From assembly GCA_028023455.1 (NCBI GenBank), contig JAQFVV010000256.1, forward strand, positions 355,001 through 419,000: a stretch of DNA of 64,000 nucleotides, given 5' to 3'. The notes beneath the pieces were generated by a model. It was not told the origin of the DNA, did no database searches, and saw only the letters and a list, made by a program, of their open reading frames with translations. The stretch is from Epiperipatus broadwayi. Taxonomy: Eukaryota; Onychophora; Udeonychophora; Euonychophora; Peripatidae. Every line of letters begins with the position of its first letter. Positions within the stretch are counted from its first letter, which is position 1. Below, one piece after another: positions 24,640 through 36,492 of the stretch. The translations under genes were made by a program, and so were the position numbers.

Positions 24640-25620
24640 GAAGAGAAATAAGAAAATAATTGAGGCTATATAAATTCTGATTTGAGAAGAATAAAAGAAA
24701 ATTGTCAAAAACTGAAAGCAAAAAATAACTACTATTGGAGAAAATACTAAAGAAAAAGGAGAAATTATAAAATATATTGTTGAAAAAAATTATGGAAAAG
24801 ATAAAACAGTAATAAAGAAAAAAGGAAGTTGATTGATAATTTTAAGGAGAGAGATAAAATGTTTTGGAAAAAATGTTGTGGTTAGAGTGATTAGCATTGC
24901 AATTTATATCTAATTGAGGCAAATTATTTCAAACTTTTGCAGCAAATGCTTTTGGTAATTTTATAAATTACGAAAAGACAACATTAATGGAAGAAATTAT
25001 TATATTACATTTGGTGATGTAATGATAGTGTTTGTAAATATTAACGATAAACTTAATAATGAATTGGTATAAAAATTAATGCAAATATAGTTAAAGCAAT
25101 TAAAATAAATAATAAAATAAAAGGATTAAAAAAAACAATAAACCATATATAAACGTAGTGCTTTTGAAATTTGGGAAGTTGGACAACAAATGATAAAATA
25201 GTGATAAAGATTAAGATTCAGAATTGTAACATTTAAGTTTTTTAATGAGGCCAAAAAAATTATTCTCTAGATCACTGAATTATATTTAAAGAATAGACTT
25301 GTTAAATTTTTGTTTTTATTTGAAGCAATTATATTAATTATATGGAGTAAAGAAAAGAATGTAGGCTTTCAGATTTGAGAAAAAAATTGTGTGGGAAAAA
25401 TAATCATAGAAATATAAAATCATTGAAAATGGATTATTATTTGAAGAAGTTACATAGAGTGAAAGGAATTAAAAAATATAATTTGGAAGGAAGTTTAGAG
25501 AGGATAGTGAAAAGAAAAAAAATTGATTGATGCTTTAAAGAGGGAAATAAGATAGAAAGTCTTGCAAAGGTTGTGATTTAGTGTGTGAGACCTGTCTTTG
25601 ATCATAACCAAAAATATTGG
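24640..25620 (+). other. purine-rich eroded region, possible LINE ORF remains
   Basis: The plus strand is strongly purine-rich. Broken frames read LRRIKENCQKLKAKNNYYW (around 24690) and EKGEIIKYIVEKNYGKDK (around 24758), charged helical stretches of the kind found in LINE polyproteins. No catalytic box was identified. A degenerate tRNA-like block sits at 24880-24945. Confidence 0.25.
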
Positions 25621-27502
25621 TGATAATTAATTCGCAATTTATGTTAAGTTTAGGCTGTTGTCTCAACCTTTTTTCAGGCAGAAAACTTCATATAATAATA
25701 TAGATTTATAAGTAAATGAGTATTAACATTAAACACTTAATAACATATATGTAATGAAAATTTTGTATTATTCCTTATCATTTTATTTTTCAAAATAATT
25801 ATTTTAAAGTATATATTTTATTTTTCTCCGAATTGAGATCGTCTTACTTTCTTGTGAAAAATAGTACTTTCTTTATTCCCCGTCAATAGTTAGTCGTGCT
25901 GTTTTTGTTTCGAATGAAGTTTTGTTTAAATGAATGAGGTTTAATTAAGTTTTCAACTCTAGGCATGTTTGATTGTTTGCATGATTGTCTTTTTTTTAAA
26001 ATATACATATATATTTGTAATCTTGAATGTTTATTTTTTGACGATAATTGATGGTTATGAAATATCATTAGTATTTTCATCTTTTGACTACCTGCCAAAA
26101 AGAGGCAAATCGCTTGTCAGATTGTAAAACTAAATCTGACATTTACCTTCATTAAATTTGATTTGGATTTTTTTTAACAACTTTTAATTCTCTCAAGTTT
26201 TATATAATACTTCAGAAACTAAATATATTATTTCTTTCTACTGGCAGATTTTCTTTCCTTAATGGATTTCTTTTTTTTAAAAAAAAAACTTTAAAAGATG
26301 TCCATTCTAATATTTCATTAAAATAAATATATACATACTCCGTGTTGTCCTGTAATACCTCTAACGATGATTAAGAGTAATTGCCGGTTGAAATATCTCA
26401 TTGCTTAGTTCCTTTATCGGTTTGATCAGACAACGTATACACATAAAATTTGCTAAATGAAATATTTATATGATGAGTGATTTGTTTCTTTTATATAGTA
26501 TACATTGTTCCCATTGGTTGTGGTATTCATTTTGACACTGTCTTGAGAATGCATGTTCTTAGTTATATCCCTACAATATGCTATTGTAAATTATTTGAAA
26601 ATTACATATATTTTTTAATTATTTTCATAAAAACAGTTTGAATTCAGTAGTAGATTTATGAGATGTTGGAGTATCTTATCAAGAAAATAGAAAAACATAT
26701 TGTTTTTACATTCATTAAAGTTCACGTGCAAAATAAAATGCCTAGAAAAAAATATTATAAACAATGGCTAAAGAGAAATTTTATATGCAGAAATAGCTAT
26801 TGCATAATATGGGAAATAAAAACTTTAAGATATATTTCTCTAAAATTTAAATTATAAAGAGAAGACCACTGCTATAATATAATGTATGGGCTTCTGCTCA
26901 CAAAATTTGCATCTTAAATTTGAATTTCATTACTTGTAAATAATATAGTTTATGAAAGGATTAAATCTCAGAACTTTGAACATAAAAGAAATTATTTAAC
27001 AACATACTGCATTGTATTATAAGTATAATAATTAATGTCATTTACTTGTGTATTCATGAAAATGAGTTCAAATCTGAGTAAAGTCAAGAATTTTTCTAAA
27101 TTGCTGAGATTTCTTTAAGCTTAATTATATTTTTATAGTTTTCTTAAGTATTTTAAACTGTTTAGATACAAATAAAATTTCTAAGATATTATTGATTAAT
27201 CAAATGAATGTCAGTATACTGAAAATAAAATAAAACATGAATGTAATATGATGTAACTTTCACCACTGGTGAAAGTCATGTTATACACCTAATATCTTTA
27301 TTATGATCTGATAGATAATCATAGATTTATTTGTATACTATATAGTTAACTCTAGTATGCCTATTTATAATGTAAAATAGTTCTAACCTTAAAGTAAAAA
27401 TGAGATTAGTTTAAAGCCTTCCTATGATTATATATATATGTATACATACTTTGTTTTTAGTTTTAACTGATAATGTGATAAGTATTTTTAATATGTAATC
27501 TT
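25621..27502. other. spacer, nothing recognised
   Basis: Some CpG-containing stretches occur at 25820-26060 and 26335-26450, but without motif support. Confidence 0.45.
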
Positions 27503-27740
27503 AGATAGATAGGTAGGTAGGTAGGTAGGTAGGTAGGTAGGTAGGTAGGTAGGTAGGTAGGTAGGTAGGTAGGTAGATAGATAGATAGATAGATCAGTCA
27601 GTAGGTAGGTAGGTAGGTAGGTAGGTGGGTGGGTAAGTAGGTAGGTAGGTAGGTAGGTGTGTGGGTGGGTGGATGGATGGATGGACAGATAGACAGATTA
27701 GTGGGTGGCCAGATGGACAGATGGATGGATAGACAGATAG
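27503..27740 (+). repeat. compound tetranucleotide microsatellite (GATA/GGTA/GGTG/GGAT)
   Basis: Long runs of GTAG units grade into GATA, GGTG and GGAT variants. The opposite strand reads as a Pro-Thr-Tyr-Leu periodic frame, which is an artefact of the repeat and not a gene. Confidence 0.97.
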
Positions 27741-27756
27741 ATGATTACATACATGT

Positions 27757-27870
27757 GAAAAAGATAAATGATCTCCAATATATGTCATGTGTATCGGTTG
27801 TATAAGATGGAATGGATAGCTGTATGGAGCTTGAAAGTCTGAGTTCAAGTCCCTTCTAATTATATTAAGT
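27757..27870 (+). mobile_element. SINE-like family A copy beside the microsatellite
   Basis: From 27786 it reads TCGGTTGTATAAGATGGA, TGGATAGCTGTATGG (A-box-like), GAGTTCAAGTCCC (B-box-like) and a TAATTATATTAAG tail. The first 30 bp hold, in inverted orientation, the segment ATGATCTCCAATATAT that normally follows the hammerhead cleavage site. The unit was therefore rearranged. Confidence 0.7.
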
Positions 27871-27989
27871 ATAGTATAGTATGTAAATGTTGTATATATA
27901 TTTTCAAATTTTATTCTTATTTCGGTGCTTCTTTCACCTTGGCTCAATCATATCTCAACCATTCATCAGCCCAGAAATCAGACTAACCT

Positions 27990-30042
27990 ACTCTAAATGT
28001 TTACCGTATAGATATTTTTTAATATTTTTCACCATGTTTTACGTAATATAAAAATTATATGCATTAATAGTACACATTTATATGCATAAGTGTTTATATT
28101 CAATCAATTCTTTTTTATCAGAAAAAAGTTAATTACTATACTTTTTTCTTAATTTTTCTTCTGATGAAAATTGATGATATGATAAGGAAATTAAAAAAAG
28201 AAAAAAACAATACTTACACAGTATAAAAAAAAAAATTTTTAAATATATTTTTTTGCACAAAATATCGAAGGTCTTGCTTTTTGCAACAGTGTCAATGTCT
28301 GCACTGCTAAGTAAAAAATTAAAAATTCATTTAAATGGCCCTCAAGTACAAACCAATGTGATGATGTAAATAAAACTAAAATTGACCTATTTGTAAAATC
28401 ATATAACTGATTTATGAATCTATTTAAGCATCTCTTACTTGCAATTAATAACGTGATCATAGTTTTCAATGGTCTTTTTTTAAGGGAGTCTCAACCTTTC
28501 TAACCCAATATATTACTAAGAATTATTATTCGTATAATATTTTTGTCATCATTACACACTTATTTTATATTATGGATGTGTGATTGAAGAACATAAATAA
28601 TTATAATACCTTTTTTTTTTACAATTACATTAAATCAATTGTTTGTTTTTATTAAAGAGTAACCAGCTCCAGATTTTGGCTTTAAAACTAAAGGATTATT
28701 TTCATTTTAATAAATTAATAGAATTTAGAGTTGATAAAATTGTCATCTTCATTAACATTGAGACGATTTTAAACAAAATTTTAATTTACTAATTCAAATA
28801 AGCAAGATAATAAGTCCAAATAGATGGCGCCATGATAAAACGATAAACTAGGAATGCATCAATTTATATGCAACAGTGTGTGTTCTAAATTAAAAATGGA
28901 TTTCATTTTATTATGTAAAATTTGGCTACCTAGTTCGTTTCCTCTTTGGGGCCTTAAAGAAACTGATCAGGACAAGTTCCTAAATATTCAAGCTATATAT
29001 TTTTATCATTACAGCTGCTATTACTATGTAATTATTTATATAGTAAATAAAAACGTATGGATTGCTCATCATTACCCACCTAAGTTTAAGACCAAGAAAT
29101 ATATGTTTTTGTTTTAGTTAGCTGATAGTTCCTAACTAAAACATCACTTGGGTTTCTAAGGCACTATGAATGTGTAAATGTGTGTGAAAAATAATTCTTT
29201 TTATATTTGTAATCTTGATAGACAAAACATTAAATTGTCATATTCTAATAGGCTGGAAAATTTTAATCCAAGCAATGCTGATAAGTGAAAGCAGGGGATA
29301 CTAAGAATCTCACATTTATGGTCCAGATAGCATTCATTCATGATATTTTATTTAACTATCTACAATTGTAGCTTCCTAGTAGAAGTAGACTGTATAAAAT
29401 GGGGAAAAGGAAATTATCTATTATCAAATAGGACATTGTCGAAATTTTTGAAATGACAAGGAAAAGTGAAGGAACAACTAGTTTGAAATAATGATTATGT
29501 TCTTTACTGTACAGTCACAAATATTGGAGATACAAGTATAAATAGATTCATTATAAATAAAAAATGGAAGAACAATATTGTGGAAATTGATATTGTATCA
29601 GGCAGAATGCTAAGATTAGACATTAAAAATATAAAGGATAATATCAGATGCAGATAGTTAAGGTTTATACCCAACAAGTTCACATTGTAATGAAGAAATA
29701 GAGAATATTTATGTAGCTGTAAACCATAGGAGACATTATGGTACATTTCAAAATAATTCATAAATAAAGATAAAATTTGTTGGGAAAAAAGCTATTTTAT
29801 GAATTTCTTCTTTGAAAAAATCCTAAATGGAAATGTAAGCATACAAATGAAGATATGGAATAATTTGATTATATTTTCACTGTTTTAAAATATATATGTC
29901 AAGATTATAATGTTCTTAATAGATTCAATACAGGATGTGAATTACTGATTAGTAAGATGTAAGATATATGATTAATGTAAAATTAAAGGAGAAAAAACTG
30001 CTGATAAAGACAGTATTAACAGTTGATATTTCTAACAGTAAC
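27990..30042. other. spacer, nothing recognised
   Basis: Frames at 28239, 28854 and 29504 lack domains. Confidence 0.5.
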
Positions 30043-30510
30043 AAACTCTCCATATAATAGAGCCACACAATGCAAGCCTTAGTAATTAATGGATGTAAAA
30101 AGGTTTGTGCATAAAAATCCTATCTACTGCTTACTCATCCAATATACCCATACTAGTTTCCAGTTTGTGGCTTTTATCTGTGAGGAACCATGAGTCTGAG
30201 AGCATTGTATAAATATCTTAGGATCTAATGCAACCCTCCAGCATCCACATTTTACCTATTTTTATTAACTATGAAACTAGGAGCCCAAAATGAAAGCAAA
30301 TAATGTTTTCAATCCAAGCTCATTTGATACATAGTCATATAAATCTGAACTTAGTTCAGCACCTATACATTCTGGTGATATTGGATTAGTAGGGACTATA
30401 TAGAGATTTTATTGATTACTAAGGCTTACACTGGGTGACACTACTGTATGGAAACTTTGCTGCTGTTAATAACAGCTTGTGTAAGCATAGGAAATGATGA
30501 TGATGATGTG
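30043..30510. repeat. foldback family FB-A, diverged copy
   Basis: The left end ACTCTCCATATAATAG and right end CTACTGTATGGAAA are complementary, as are CAAGCCTTAGTAATTAA and TGATTACTAAGGCTTACA. The left interior follows the 35.1-kb copy block by block. On the minus strand the hammerhead position (30143-30189) reads CAGATAA with GAAAC retained, so its core is inactivated by two changes. Confidence 0.8.
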
Positions 30511-30980
30511 ATGTTTTGATAATTGTAAATTTAAAAAACACTTTCATAAATTTAAATTAAAACTTTAAATTGTTTGAAACATTAATAGACTTAAATGTGG
30601 CTGATACAAAATCAGCAATTCACCAATAAATTTTCAAATGAGGCACAACATTATGAAAAAAAAAGAAATATGAAAACAGGAAAATATTCACTAAGAAGAA
30701 TGTGAATATCTTGAATTCTGTAAAAAGATACAAATAATAGTTAATAAAAATATTAAAAAATGTAAATGTGATTAATCAAAGAATCCATAGACAAAATGTT
30801 TTATAAATCTGAAACATGATCTTGGTATTGAAAGGAATGTTGCTTCAATAATAATAATAATAATCAAAAAGCTATAAACTATTACTAAAAATAGTGATAT
30901 TAGTCAATATATTGAAAAGTTGTAAAAAAAACTACTTAATAATAATAAACAAGAAAATAGATGAGTATAAATTTTAATAT
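30511..30980. other. spacer, nothing recognised
   Basis: AT-rich with a short (ATA)n run at 30849-30863. Confidence 0.5.
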
Positions 30981-30992
30981 ATAATTATTTCA

Positions 30993-31113
30993 ATGGTAAT
31001 TAAAGTTGTGGACTATCAAGATATAAATACAGGTTATTGTCATATTCTGAATATATCGCTGAATATTTTAGAACATCTCAATAACTGTACAATCTTAATA
31101 CTTCATCAATTTC

Positions 31114-31118
<5 letters not shown>
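30993..31118 (+). pseudogene. RTE-like LINE, short RT scrap
   Basis: The translation VIKVVDYQDINTGYCHIL followed by LNNCTILILH aligns with VIKALDHHGIDSGYCHILK and IATIKLH of the LINE at 57812-59225 (RT domain between the first catalytic Asp and the GxRQG block). Ends are lost on both sides, and a (TTA)n run follows at 31118-31151. Confidence 0.6.
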
Positions 31119-31149
<31 letters not shown>

Positions 31150-31151
31150 TT

Positions 31152-32066
31152 CATTTATTTATTTATTTAAATTCAAAACAATATCTTATAGCCAATTACA
31201 GATTGCATATAAATAAAAAATACAATATACGCTACATAATAATTAAAATAACAAAAAATTATATATATATAAAATTAACCTAAACTAATCAAAAATAGAA
31301 TTTAGATCCATGAATATTATAGAATTTATTAGTATCTAACGTAAAGTGATTAATATTAAATAAAAACATGACTATATAAAAAGAATAGCTTAAATAAAAG
31401 AGAAAAGCAAATTGGAATGATAAAAAATCCAGATATTATGTATGTGACACTTAAATAAAATAACTGAATTTACATAAGATAATATAATTTGATGATTAAT
31501 AATTCCGGAAAGAAATGCAAAATTTAGAATTCTTTTTTTTTTTTTTCAATATTCAGTCAAACATAGTTATAGAATATATTGTTAATTTACTGAATTAAGC
31601 TCTAATCTTGTTTGGGATTCCAGATGATTGAATCAGATTCTTTAATAAGCAAGTCACATGAGATGAATATCTTGTATTTTTTTTTATTATTAAAAAGATA
31701 ACCAGCGATATCAACAATAATTACAGTATTGTGATGAAAATAAGGGTAATAATAATTAATTCAATTTATTAATATTTCAATAAATATCATTTGAAGAAAT
31801 ATGTTGATGTTATATATATATAATACACTTTATAAGAAATTAATCTAATAATAAAAGTATTTAAGTCTGAAGAAAATATATCAGTAGTTTTAAAATGTTT
31901 TTTTTTAAGACTTGAAAGTCTATAATTCTTTTAAGCGCAAATTTTTATACTTATATTTATCAAAGTATATATACATAAACAAATTTAACGGTAAATTTGT
32001 TTATTTATAAAATTGTTTATTTATATATTACTTATAATATTTTTTATAACGTGTGTTATACTTTTA
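31152..32066. other. spacer, nothing recognised
   Basis: AT-rich with short homopolymer and TA runs only. Confidence 0.5.
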
Positions 32067-32225
32067 CATATATATATATATGAAAAACAAGTTATAAATC
32101 ACGTAACCTGCTATCACTTGCATTTATGATCAATAAATGGAGCTTTACCAAAACCTCTGTACAAGTGTATTTTGTTTGCATAAACATCAAAAGAGTCAGA
32201 ATTCACTATCTCTTTCATTGGCTCC

Positions 32226-32274
32226 ACTTTCAGATCAGCTGATTTCAAGCTAATTTGCTATCATCAGTGAAGGG
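32226..32274 (-). ncRNA. hammerhead ribozyme type I, core intact (array copy 1)
   Basis: On the minus strand: CCTTCA, core CTGATGA, short stem II (AGC/GCT around an AT loop), GAA, then ATCA-GC-TGAT as stem III and C at the cleavage position. The 3' strand TGAAAG pairs with CCTTCA apart from one mismatch. All invariant core bases are present. Confidence 0.8.
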
Positions 32275-32641
32275 TCGGGACCAGAGAAACTAGATCTAAA
32301 CACTAACTCTCAGCATTTATGAAATAAGTTCCTACCAGTTTGCAAGCATGAAGTTTTCAAACATGTAATGTCTTCAAACCCAGCCTAACAAGCCAGATAG
32401 CTACATGGGTCTGATATCAGTTCAGTTTCACCACATAGTAAAAGCCTCTGCAATATATATCATTGCAAAAACCTTCAAAGGTACATTTATGAAAAACAAA
32501 AACAAGTTATAAATCACGTAACCTGCTATTGCTTGTATTTATGATCAATAGATGGAGCTTTACCAAAATCTCCATACAAGCATATTTTATTTACATAAAT
32601 GTCAAAAGAGTCAGAGTTCACTATCTCTTTTGTTGGCTCCA

Positions 32642-32688
32642 CCTTCATATCAGCTGATTTCAAGCAAATTTGCTATAATCAGTGAAGG
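32642..32688 (-). ncRNA. hammerhead ribozyme type I, core mutated (array copy 2)
   Basis: Same fold as the neighbouring copies, with CCTTCA/TGAAGG fully paired and stem III ATCA-GC-TGAT kept. The core reads CTGATTA: G8, the presumed general-acid nucleotide, is T, so self-cleavage is not expected. The base before the cut is A. Confidence 0.75.
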
Positions 32689-33123
32689 GTAAGGATCAGA
32701 GAAACTAGATCTAAACACTAACGCTCAGCGTTTATGAAACAAGTTCCTAACAGTTTGCAAGCATGAATTTTTCAGAGATAGTGAATTCTGACTCTTTTGA
32801 CATTTATGTAAACAAAATACACTTGTACAGATGTTTTGGTAAAGCTCCATCTATTGATCATAAATGCAAGCGATAGCAGGTTGCATGATTTATAACTTGT
32901 TTTTGTTTTTCATAAATGTACCTTTGAAGGTTTTTGCAATGATATATATTGCAGAGGCTTTTACTATGTGGTGAAACTGAACTGATATCAGACCCATGTA
33001 GCTTTCTGGCTTGTTAGGCTGAGTTTGAAGACATTATGTGTCTGAAAAATTCATGCTTGCAAACTGGTAGGAACTTGTTTCATAAACGCTGAGAGTTAGT
33101 GTTCAGATCTCTCTGGTCCCTAC

Positions 33124-33170
33124 CCTTCACTGATGATAGCAAATTAGCTTGAAATCAGCTGATCTGAAGG
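33124..33170 (+). ncRNA. hammerhead ribozyme type I, complete (array copy 3)
   Basis: Stem I 5' strand CCTTCA (33124-33129), core CTGATGA (33130-33136), stem II 33137-33150 with AGC/GCT pairs, GAA (33151-33153), stem III ATCA/TGAT closed by the two-base loop GC (33154-33163), cleavage base C33164, stem I 3' strand TGAAGG (33165-33170). Stem I has six perfect pairs. Short stem III in a type I fold is typical of PLE and retrozyme hammerheads. Confidence 0.9.
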
Positions 33171-33337
33171 TGAAGCCAATGAAAGAGATAGTGAATTCTG
33201 ATTCTTTTGATGTTTATGTAAACAAAATACACTTGTACGGAGATTTTGGTAAAGCTCCATCTATTGATCTCATATATATAAATGTGTGTGTGTGTGTAAA
33301 ATAAATAAAATTTCCATTAATTAAAAACAAAATTGTA

Positions 33338-33519
33338 ATATAATTGAAATAATAAATTTCAATGGTTTACAAACTATTACAAACAATCCTTAAATCTGCA
33401 GAAGTACTTTTGGTTAATTTCTTGAGGCAGGTTTAAGAAATTAACCAAAATTACTTCTGCAGATTTAAGGATTGTTTGTAATAGTTTGTAAACCATTGAA
33501 ATTTATTATTTCAATTATA
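33338..33519. repeat. family B foldback, nearly perfect
   Basis: Arms of about 86 bp (33338-33423 and 33434-33519) with a loop of about 10 bp. The left contains GGTTTACAAACTATTACAAA and the right TTTGTAATAGTTTGTAAACC. Two single-arm relatives lie at 4225-4360 and 59566-59690. A (TG)n run at 33281-33296 separates it from the hammerhead array. Confidence 0.9.
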
Positions 33520-33529
33520 TATATATAAA

Positions 33530-34298
33530 GAACACTTGCTATTATTAAAACGTGTTCAGAAATTGAAACAAAATTGCATAGTAGATAATAATATTTCAGC
33601 ATCTGTTTTTTAAGACCATAATAAATCATGTATTTATGGTTTTGACTTCAATTTTAACAGTGTAAAAATATTGCAAATTGAAAAAAATAGCAATAAAAGT
33701 AAAATAAAGGAAGCTATGCTAATATAGAAATATAAACATGACTTAATTAACTGGCAAGCAGCAAATGTTAAGATCACAGAAATGTGGGAAAGTTAGCATT
33801 TCAAAGCTTTAGTTGACACAGATTACTGGGATAATCGAAAGCGCTCCTAAGTGGATAAAATATTTTTTAATTATTTAGTTACTGTATTTACAAATATTCA
33901 GTTATATATATATTTGTTTCTTGTATGTATAAGAGATAGTCATATTAATATCTTTAAAATGTGCTTATGTAAGATATTTTTATTCCATAAAAAGTTTGAT
34001 ATATAAATAACTCTTTGATGCAATTAATTTATATAGATATTTTTTGCATTAATTGTAATAGAAAATTTATTATATATTGATTTAAATTATTTACATGTGT
34101 TGATTTTTATATATTCCATATTACTGAGCCATATATTACATGTAATACAAGAATCTTAAACAAATAAATTTTATATAAATACTAAAGCAATGTCCATTAT
34201 AAAGAATAAGTTCTGCTATCCTATTAATAGTAAATATAATATTATCTTTATGTATTATAAAAAAAGTAATTTGATTGAATCATATTCTAAGATCTTTA

Positions 34299-34358
<60 letters not shown>

Positions 34359-35109
34359 TTGTTCATTTATAATAAAGTGTTGAATTTTTATAAGTTTATG
34401 GCATAATATTTATCTATACTTATATGCATATAATTAGTGAAAATTAATTAATTAGCCATAGATAATTTTTTTGTTACAAAAAAAGGTAATCCTATATAAC
34501 CTTCCCATGTAAATTAATTTTTGATAATACTTTCACTTTATTATCTTTTAATTTAAACTTTTAAAAATTCCGTTACCCAAGTGAATTTTAATTAAACATC
34601 TATTACCATTTTATACAAAAAAAAATATTATATTTTAAATGTTTCCATATTATTTTTCAAGTGTTTTATATATATCCATGTATTGTATTATGTTTGGAAG
34701 TTGTCTGGAAAGGCTCTTACTATCAAATCTGAATAGCTTTTCTATTTTTTTAAAGAAATTATTCATCAAACCAATGCAAATGTAATATTTTTTTGTTTGA
34801 CATACCTAAACTTTTTAATTTTTAATAAAATAATAATTGAACTTCTTATCTTTGTGTATGACTATGCAAAATAAGATCAAAAAAATTAAAAAGCTATATA
34901 CATTGTTAAATTAATCTCATTTGCAAACAGTAACATAAAACTTTTATAAGCAGATTTTCTTTCTTGATTTTTAAATATATAAAGAGAGATATATCTACCT
35001 TTCATTACAGATAATAATATTAAAATACAGAATATTAAAATTTTTTTACAATATTGTGACTCTATTTATATAAATAATATGTGCTAACTTTGGATTTGAA
35101 GTCATAGGA
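33530..35109. other. spacer with (AT)n at 34301-34354
   Basis: No gene or repeat was recognised apart from the 54-bp dinucleotide run. Confidence 0.5.
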
Positions 35110-35224
35110 AGATAACTATTACAGGCAAAGCTCTCCATACAGTAGTGCCACTCAATGCAAGCCAGAGTAATCAATGGATTCAAGAAGGTTTGTGCATAAA
35201 ATCCCTATCTAGTGACTACTCATC

Positions 35225-35275
35225 CAGTATCCCTAGACTAGTTTCTGGCTTATGGCTTTCATCAGTGAGGAGCCT
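35225..35275 (-). ncRNA. hammerhead-like ribozyme, left arm of FB-A
   Basis: Minus strand: TCCTCA, core CTGATGA (plus 35259-35265), stem II of about 13 bases, GAA, then AC-TA-GT as a two-pair stem III, C, and TAGGGA as the stem I partner (one mismatch and one wobble). Invariant core bases are intact, but stem I and stem II are weak. Confidence 0.6.
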
Positions 35276-35682
35276 TGGATCTAAGAACACTGCACTTAGA
35301 TCTTATGATCTAATGCAACCCTCCAGCAACCACCTTTTATATCTACTTAACTACAAAACTATGAGTCTAAAATTGTAAACAAAATAATATTTTCAATCCA
35401 AGCTCATTAGCTTATATAATCAAATACATTTGAACTCAGTTCAGTACCCATACATTTTGGTGTCTTTGGTTCTTTAATAACCATACCCACCACTATCCTA
35501 TTAGGCAAGATTGGTATTAAATCACTAAACATCACATGATCACTATTTCTTATACTTTCTCAGGCTGTTAAAACAGGCATAACTCATAGATTCATAGTTT
35601 TGTAGTTAAGTAGAGATAAAATGTGGCTGCTGGAGGGTTGCATTAGATCCTAAGATCTAGGTGCAGTGTTCTTAGATCCAAG

Positions 35683-35727
35683 GCTGCTCACTGATGAAAG
35701 CCATAAGATAGAAACTAGTCTAGGGAC
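35683..35727 (+). ncRNA. hammerhead-like ribozyme, right arm of FB-A
   Basis: Core CTGATGA at 35691-35697, GAA at 35711-35713, stem III AC-TA-GT at 35714-35719, cleavage base C35720. The stem I strands (GCTGCTCA and TAGGGAC) pair poorly, so activity is doubtful. Confidence 0.55.
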
Positions 35728-36404
35728 ATTGTATGAGTAGTCACTAGATAGGGATTTTATGCACAAATCTTCTTGCATCCAGTGATTACTCTGGCTTGCA
35801 CTGAGTGGCACTACTATATGAAGAGTTTTTCTTGTTTTAACAGCTTAAGCAAGCATAAGAAATGGTGATCATGTGATGTTTAGTGAGATAATTATAACCA
35901 AGCACAATAATTTACCATTCTTTGAAAACAATTTATTTTATTATCTAGGGTTTACAGTTGCATCATAATAAATACATATGACTTTATTGACATTTTAAAA
36001 TTATTTCAGATAGGATCACTTTTAATTTGTTTGAGAAATCATTTAAAAACATTTTTTTATATATTCTTGACTCAAATTTTATTTTCTAAGTTTTCTGTAT
36101 TTTCTCTCTTCTTCAAATCATTCAAACACATATTTTCTTTAAAGTTTGTCTAGTAAATTTTGGATGTTCCAATCATTTTGGTGGATACATATATGTGTGT
36201 GTCATGAAATAATTTTTATATATTAAGTGCCTAATGAAAATTCAAGCTAAATGTTTTTCATTTTTTTAGTACCTTAAATGTTAAATAGTTTTACTTTGCT
36301 ATTAACTACTTTCTACCATTAATATTTAAATACAAGTATATTGTCTATACTGAACTTAATGTAATTAGAAGGAATTTTAACTTGGACTTTTAACTATAGC
36401 TATT

Positions 36405-36455
36405 CACGCCATCTTGTACAACCATGTGAAAAAGATAAATGATCTCCAATATATA
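36405..36455 (-). mobile_element. family A fragment, minus strand
   Basis: On the minus strand it reads ATATTGGAGATCATTTAT, CTTTTTCACATGG and TTGTACAAGATGG, the segment that follows the hammerhead cut in family A. The tRNA-like part is missing. Confidence 0.6.
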
Positions 36456-36492
36456 TATATTTTAAACATTTTCACGGTTATATGATGTAGAT

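Larger units (their letters stand above)
32080..33275. mobile_element. retrozyme-like hammerhead repeat array (tandem dimer plus inverted partner)
   Basis: One unit of about 410-415 bp recurs. On the minus strand two copies lie in tandem, with hammerhead cores at 32261-32267 and 32676-32682 (415 bp apart). At about 32770 the orientation flips, and the plus strand carries the 3' part of one unit joined to a nearly full unit. The block GAGATAGTGAATTCTGA recurs there at 32775 and 33185 (410 bp). The unit has no open frame and higher GC than its surroundings. Tandem units each containing a type I hammerhead are the hallmark of retrozymes, non-coding retroelements that spread via small circular RNAs. 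The head-to-head joint makes the whole locus a large foldback. CATATATATA occurs at both outer edges but lies in a TA tract, so it is weak evidence for a target-site duplication. Confidence 0.85.
35110..35890. mobile_element. foldback family FB-A, best copy, hammerhead in each arm
   Basis: Arms of roughly 240 bp (about 35125-35375 and 35580-35840) pair throughout: CTCTCCATACAGTAGTGCCA, TCCCTATCTAGTGACTACTC, ATCAGTGAGGAGCCTTGG and CAACCCTCCAGCA each have complements in the right arm. The loop contains a second, inverted copy of the element's terminal block CATCACATGATCA(C/T)(C/T)ATTTCTTATGCTT (35528-35560; its mate is 35845-35880). A unit end is therefore duplicated inside, again a tandem-plus-inversion layout. 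No coding sequence. Confidence 0.85.

Noticed and set aside
27594-27947. 117-residue minus-strand frame rich in Pro, Thr, Tyr and Leu
   Set aside because: It is the translation of a GGTA/GATA tetranucleotide microsatellite and extends into a SINE copy.
28150-28185. CTGATGA followed by GGAAA, considered as a hammerhead
   Set aside because: The spacer cannot form stem II and neither stem I nor stem III pairs; expected by chance.
30993-31283. 96-residue frame as an intact gene
   Set aside because: Only the first third resembles RT; the remainder is a (TTA)n run and random AT-rich codons.
34190-34372. 60-residue frame ending in a Tyr-Ile repeat
   Set aside because: The repeat comes from an (AT)n tract; the rest is ordinary AT-rich sequence.
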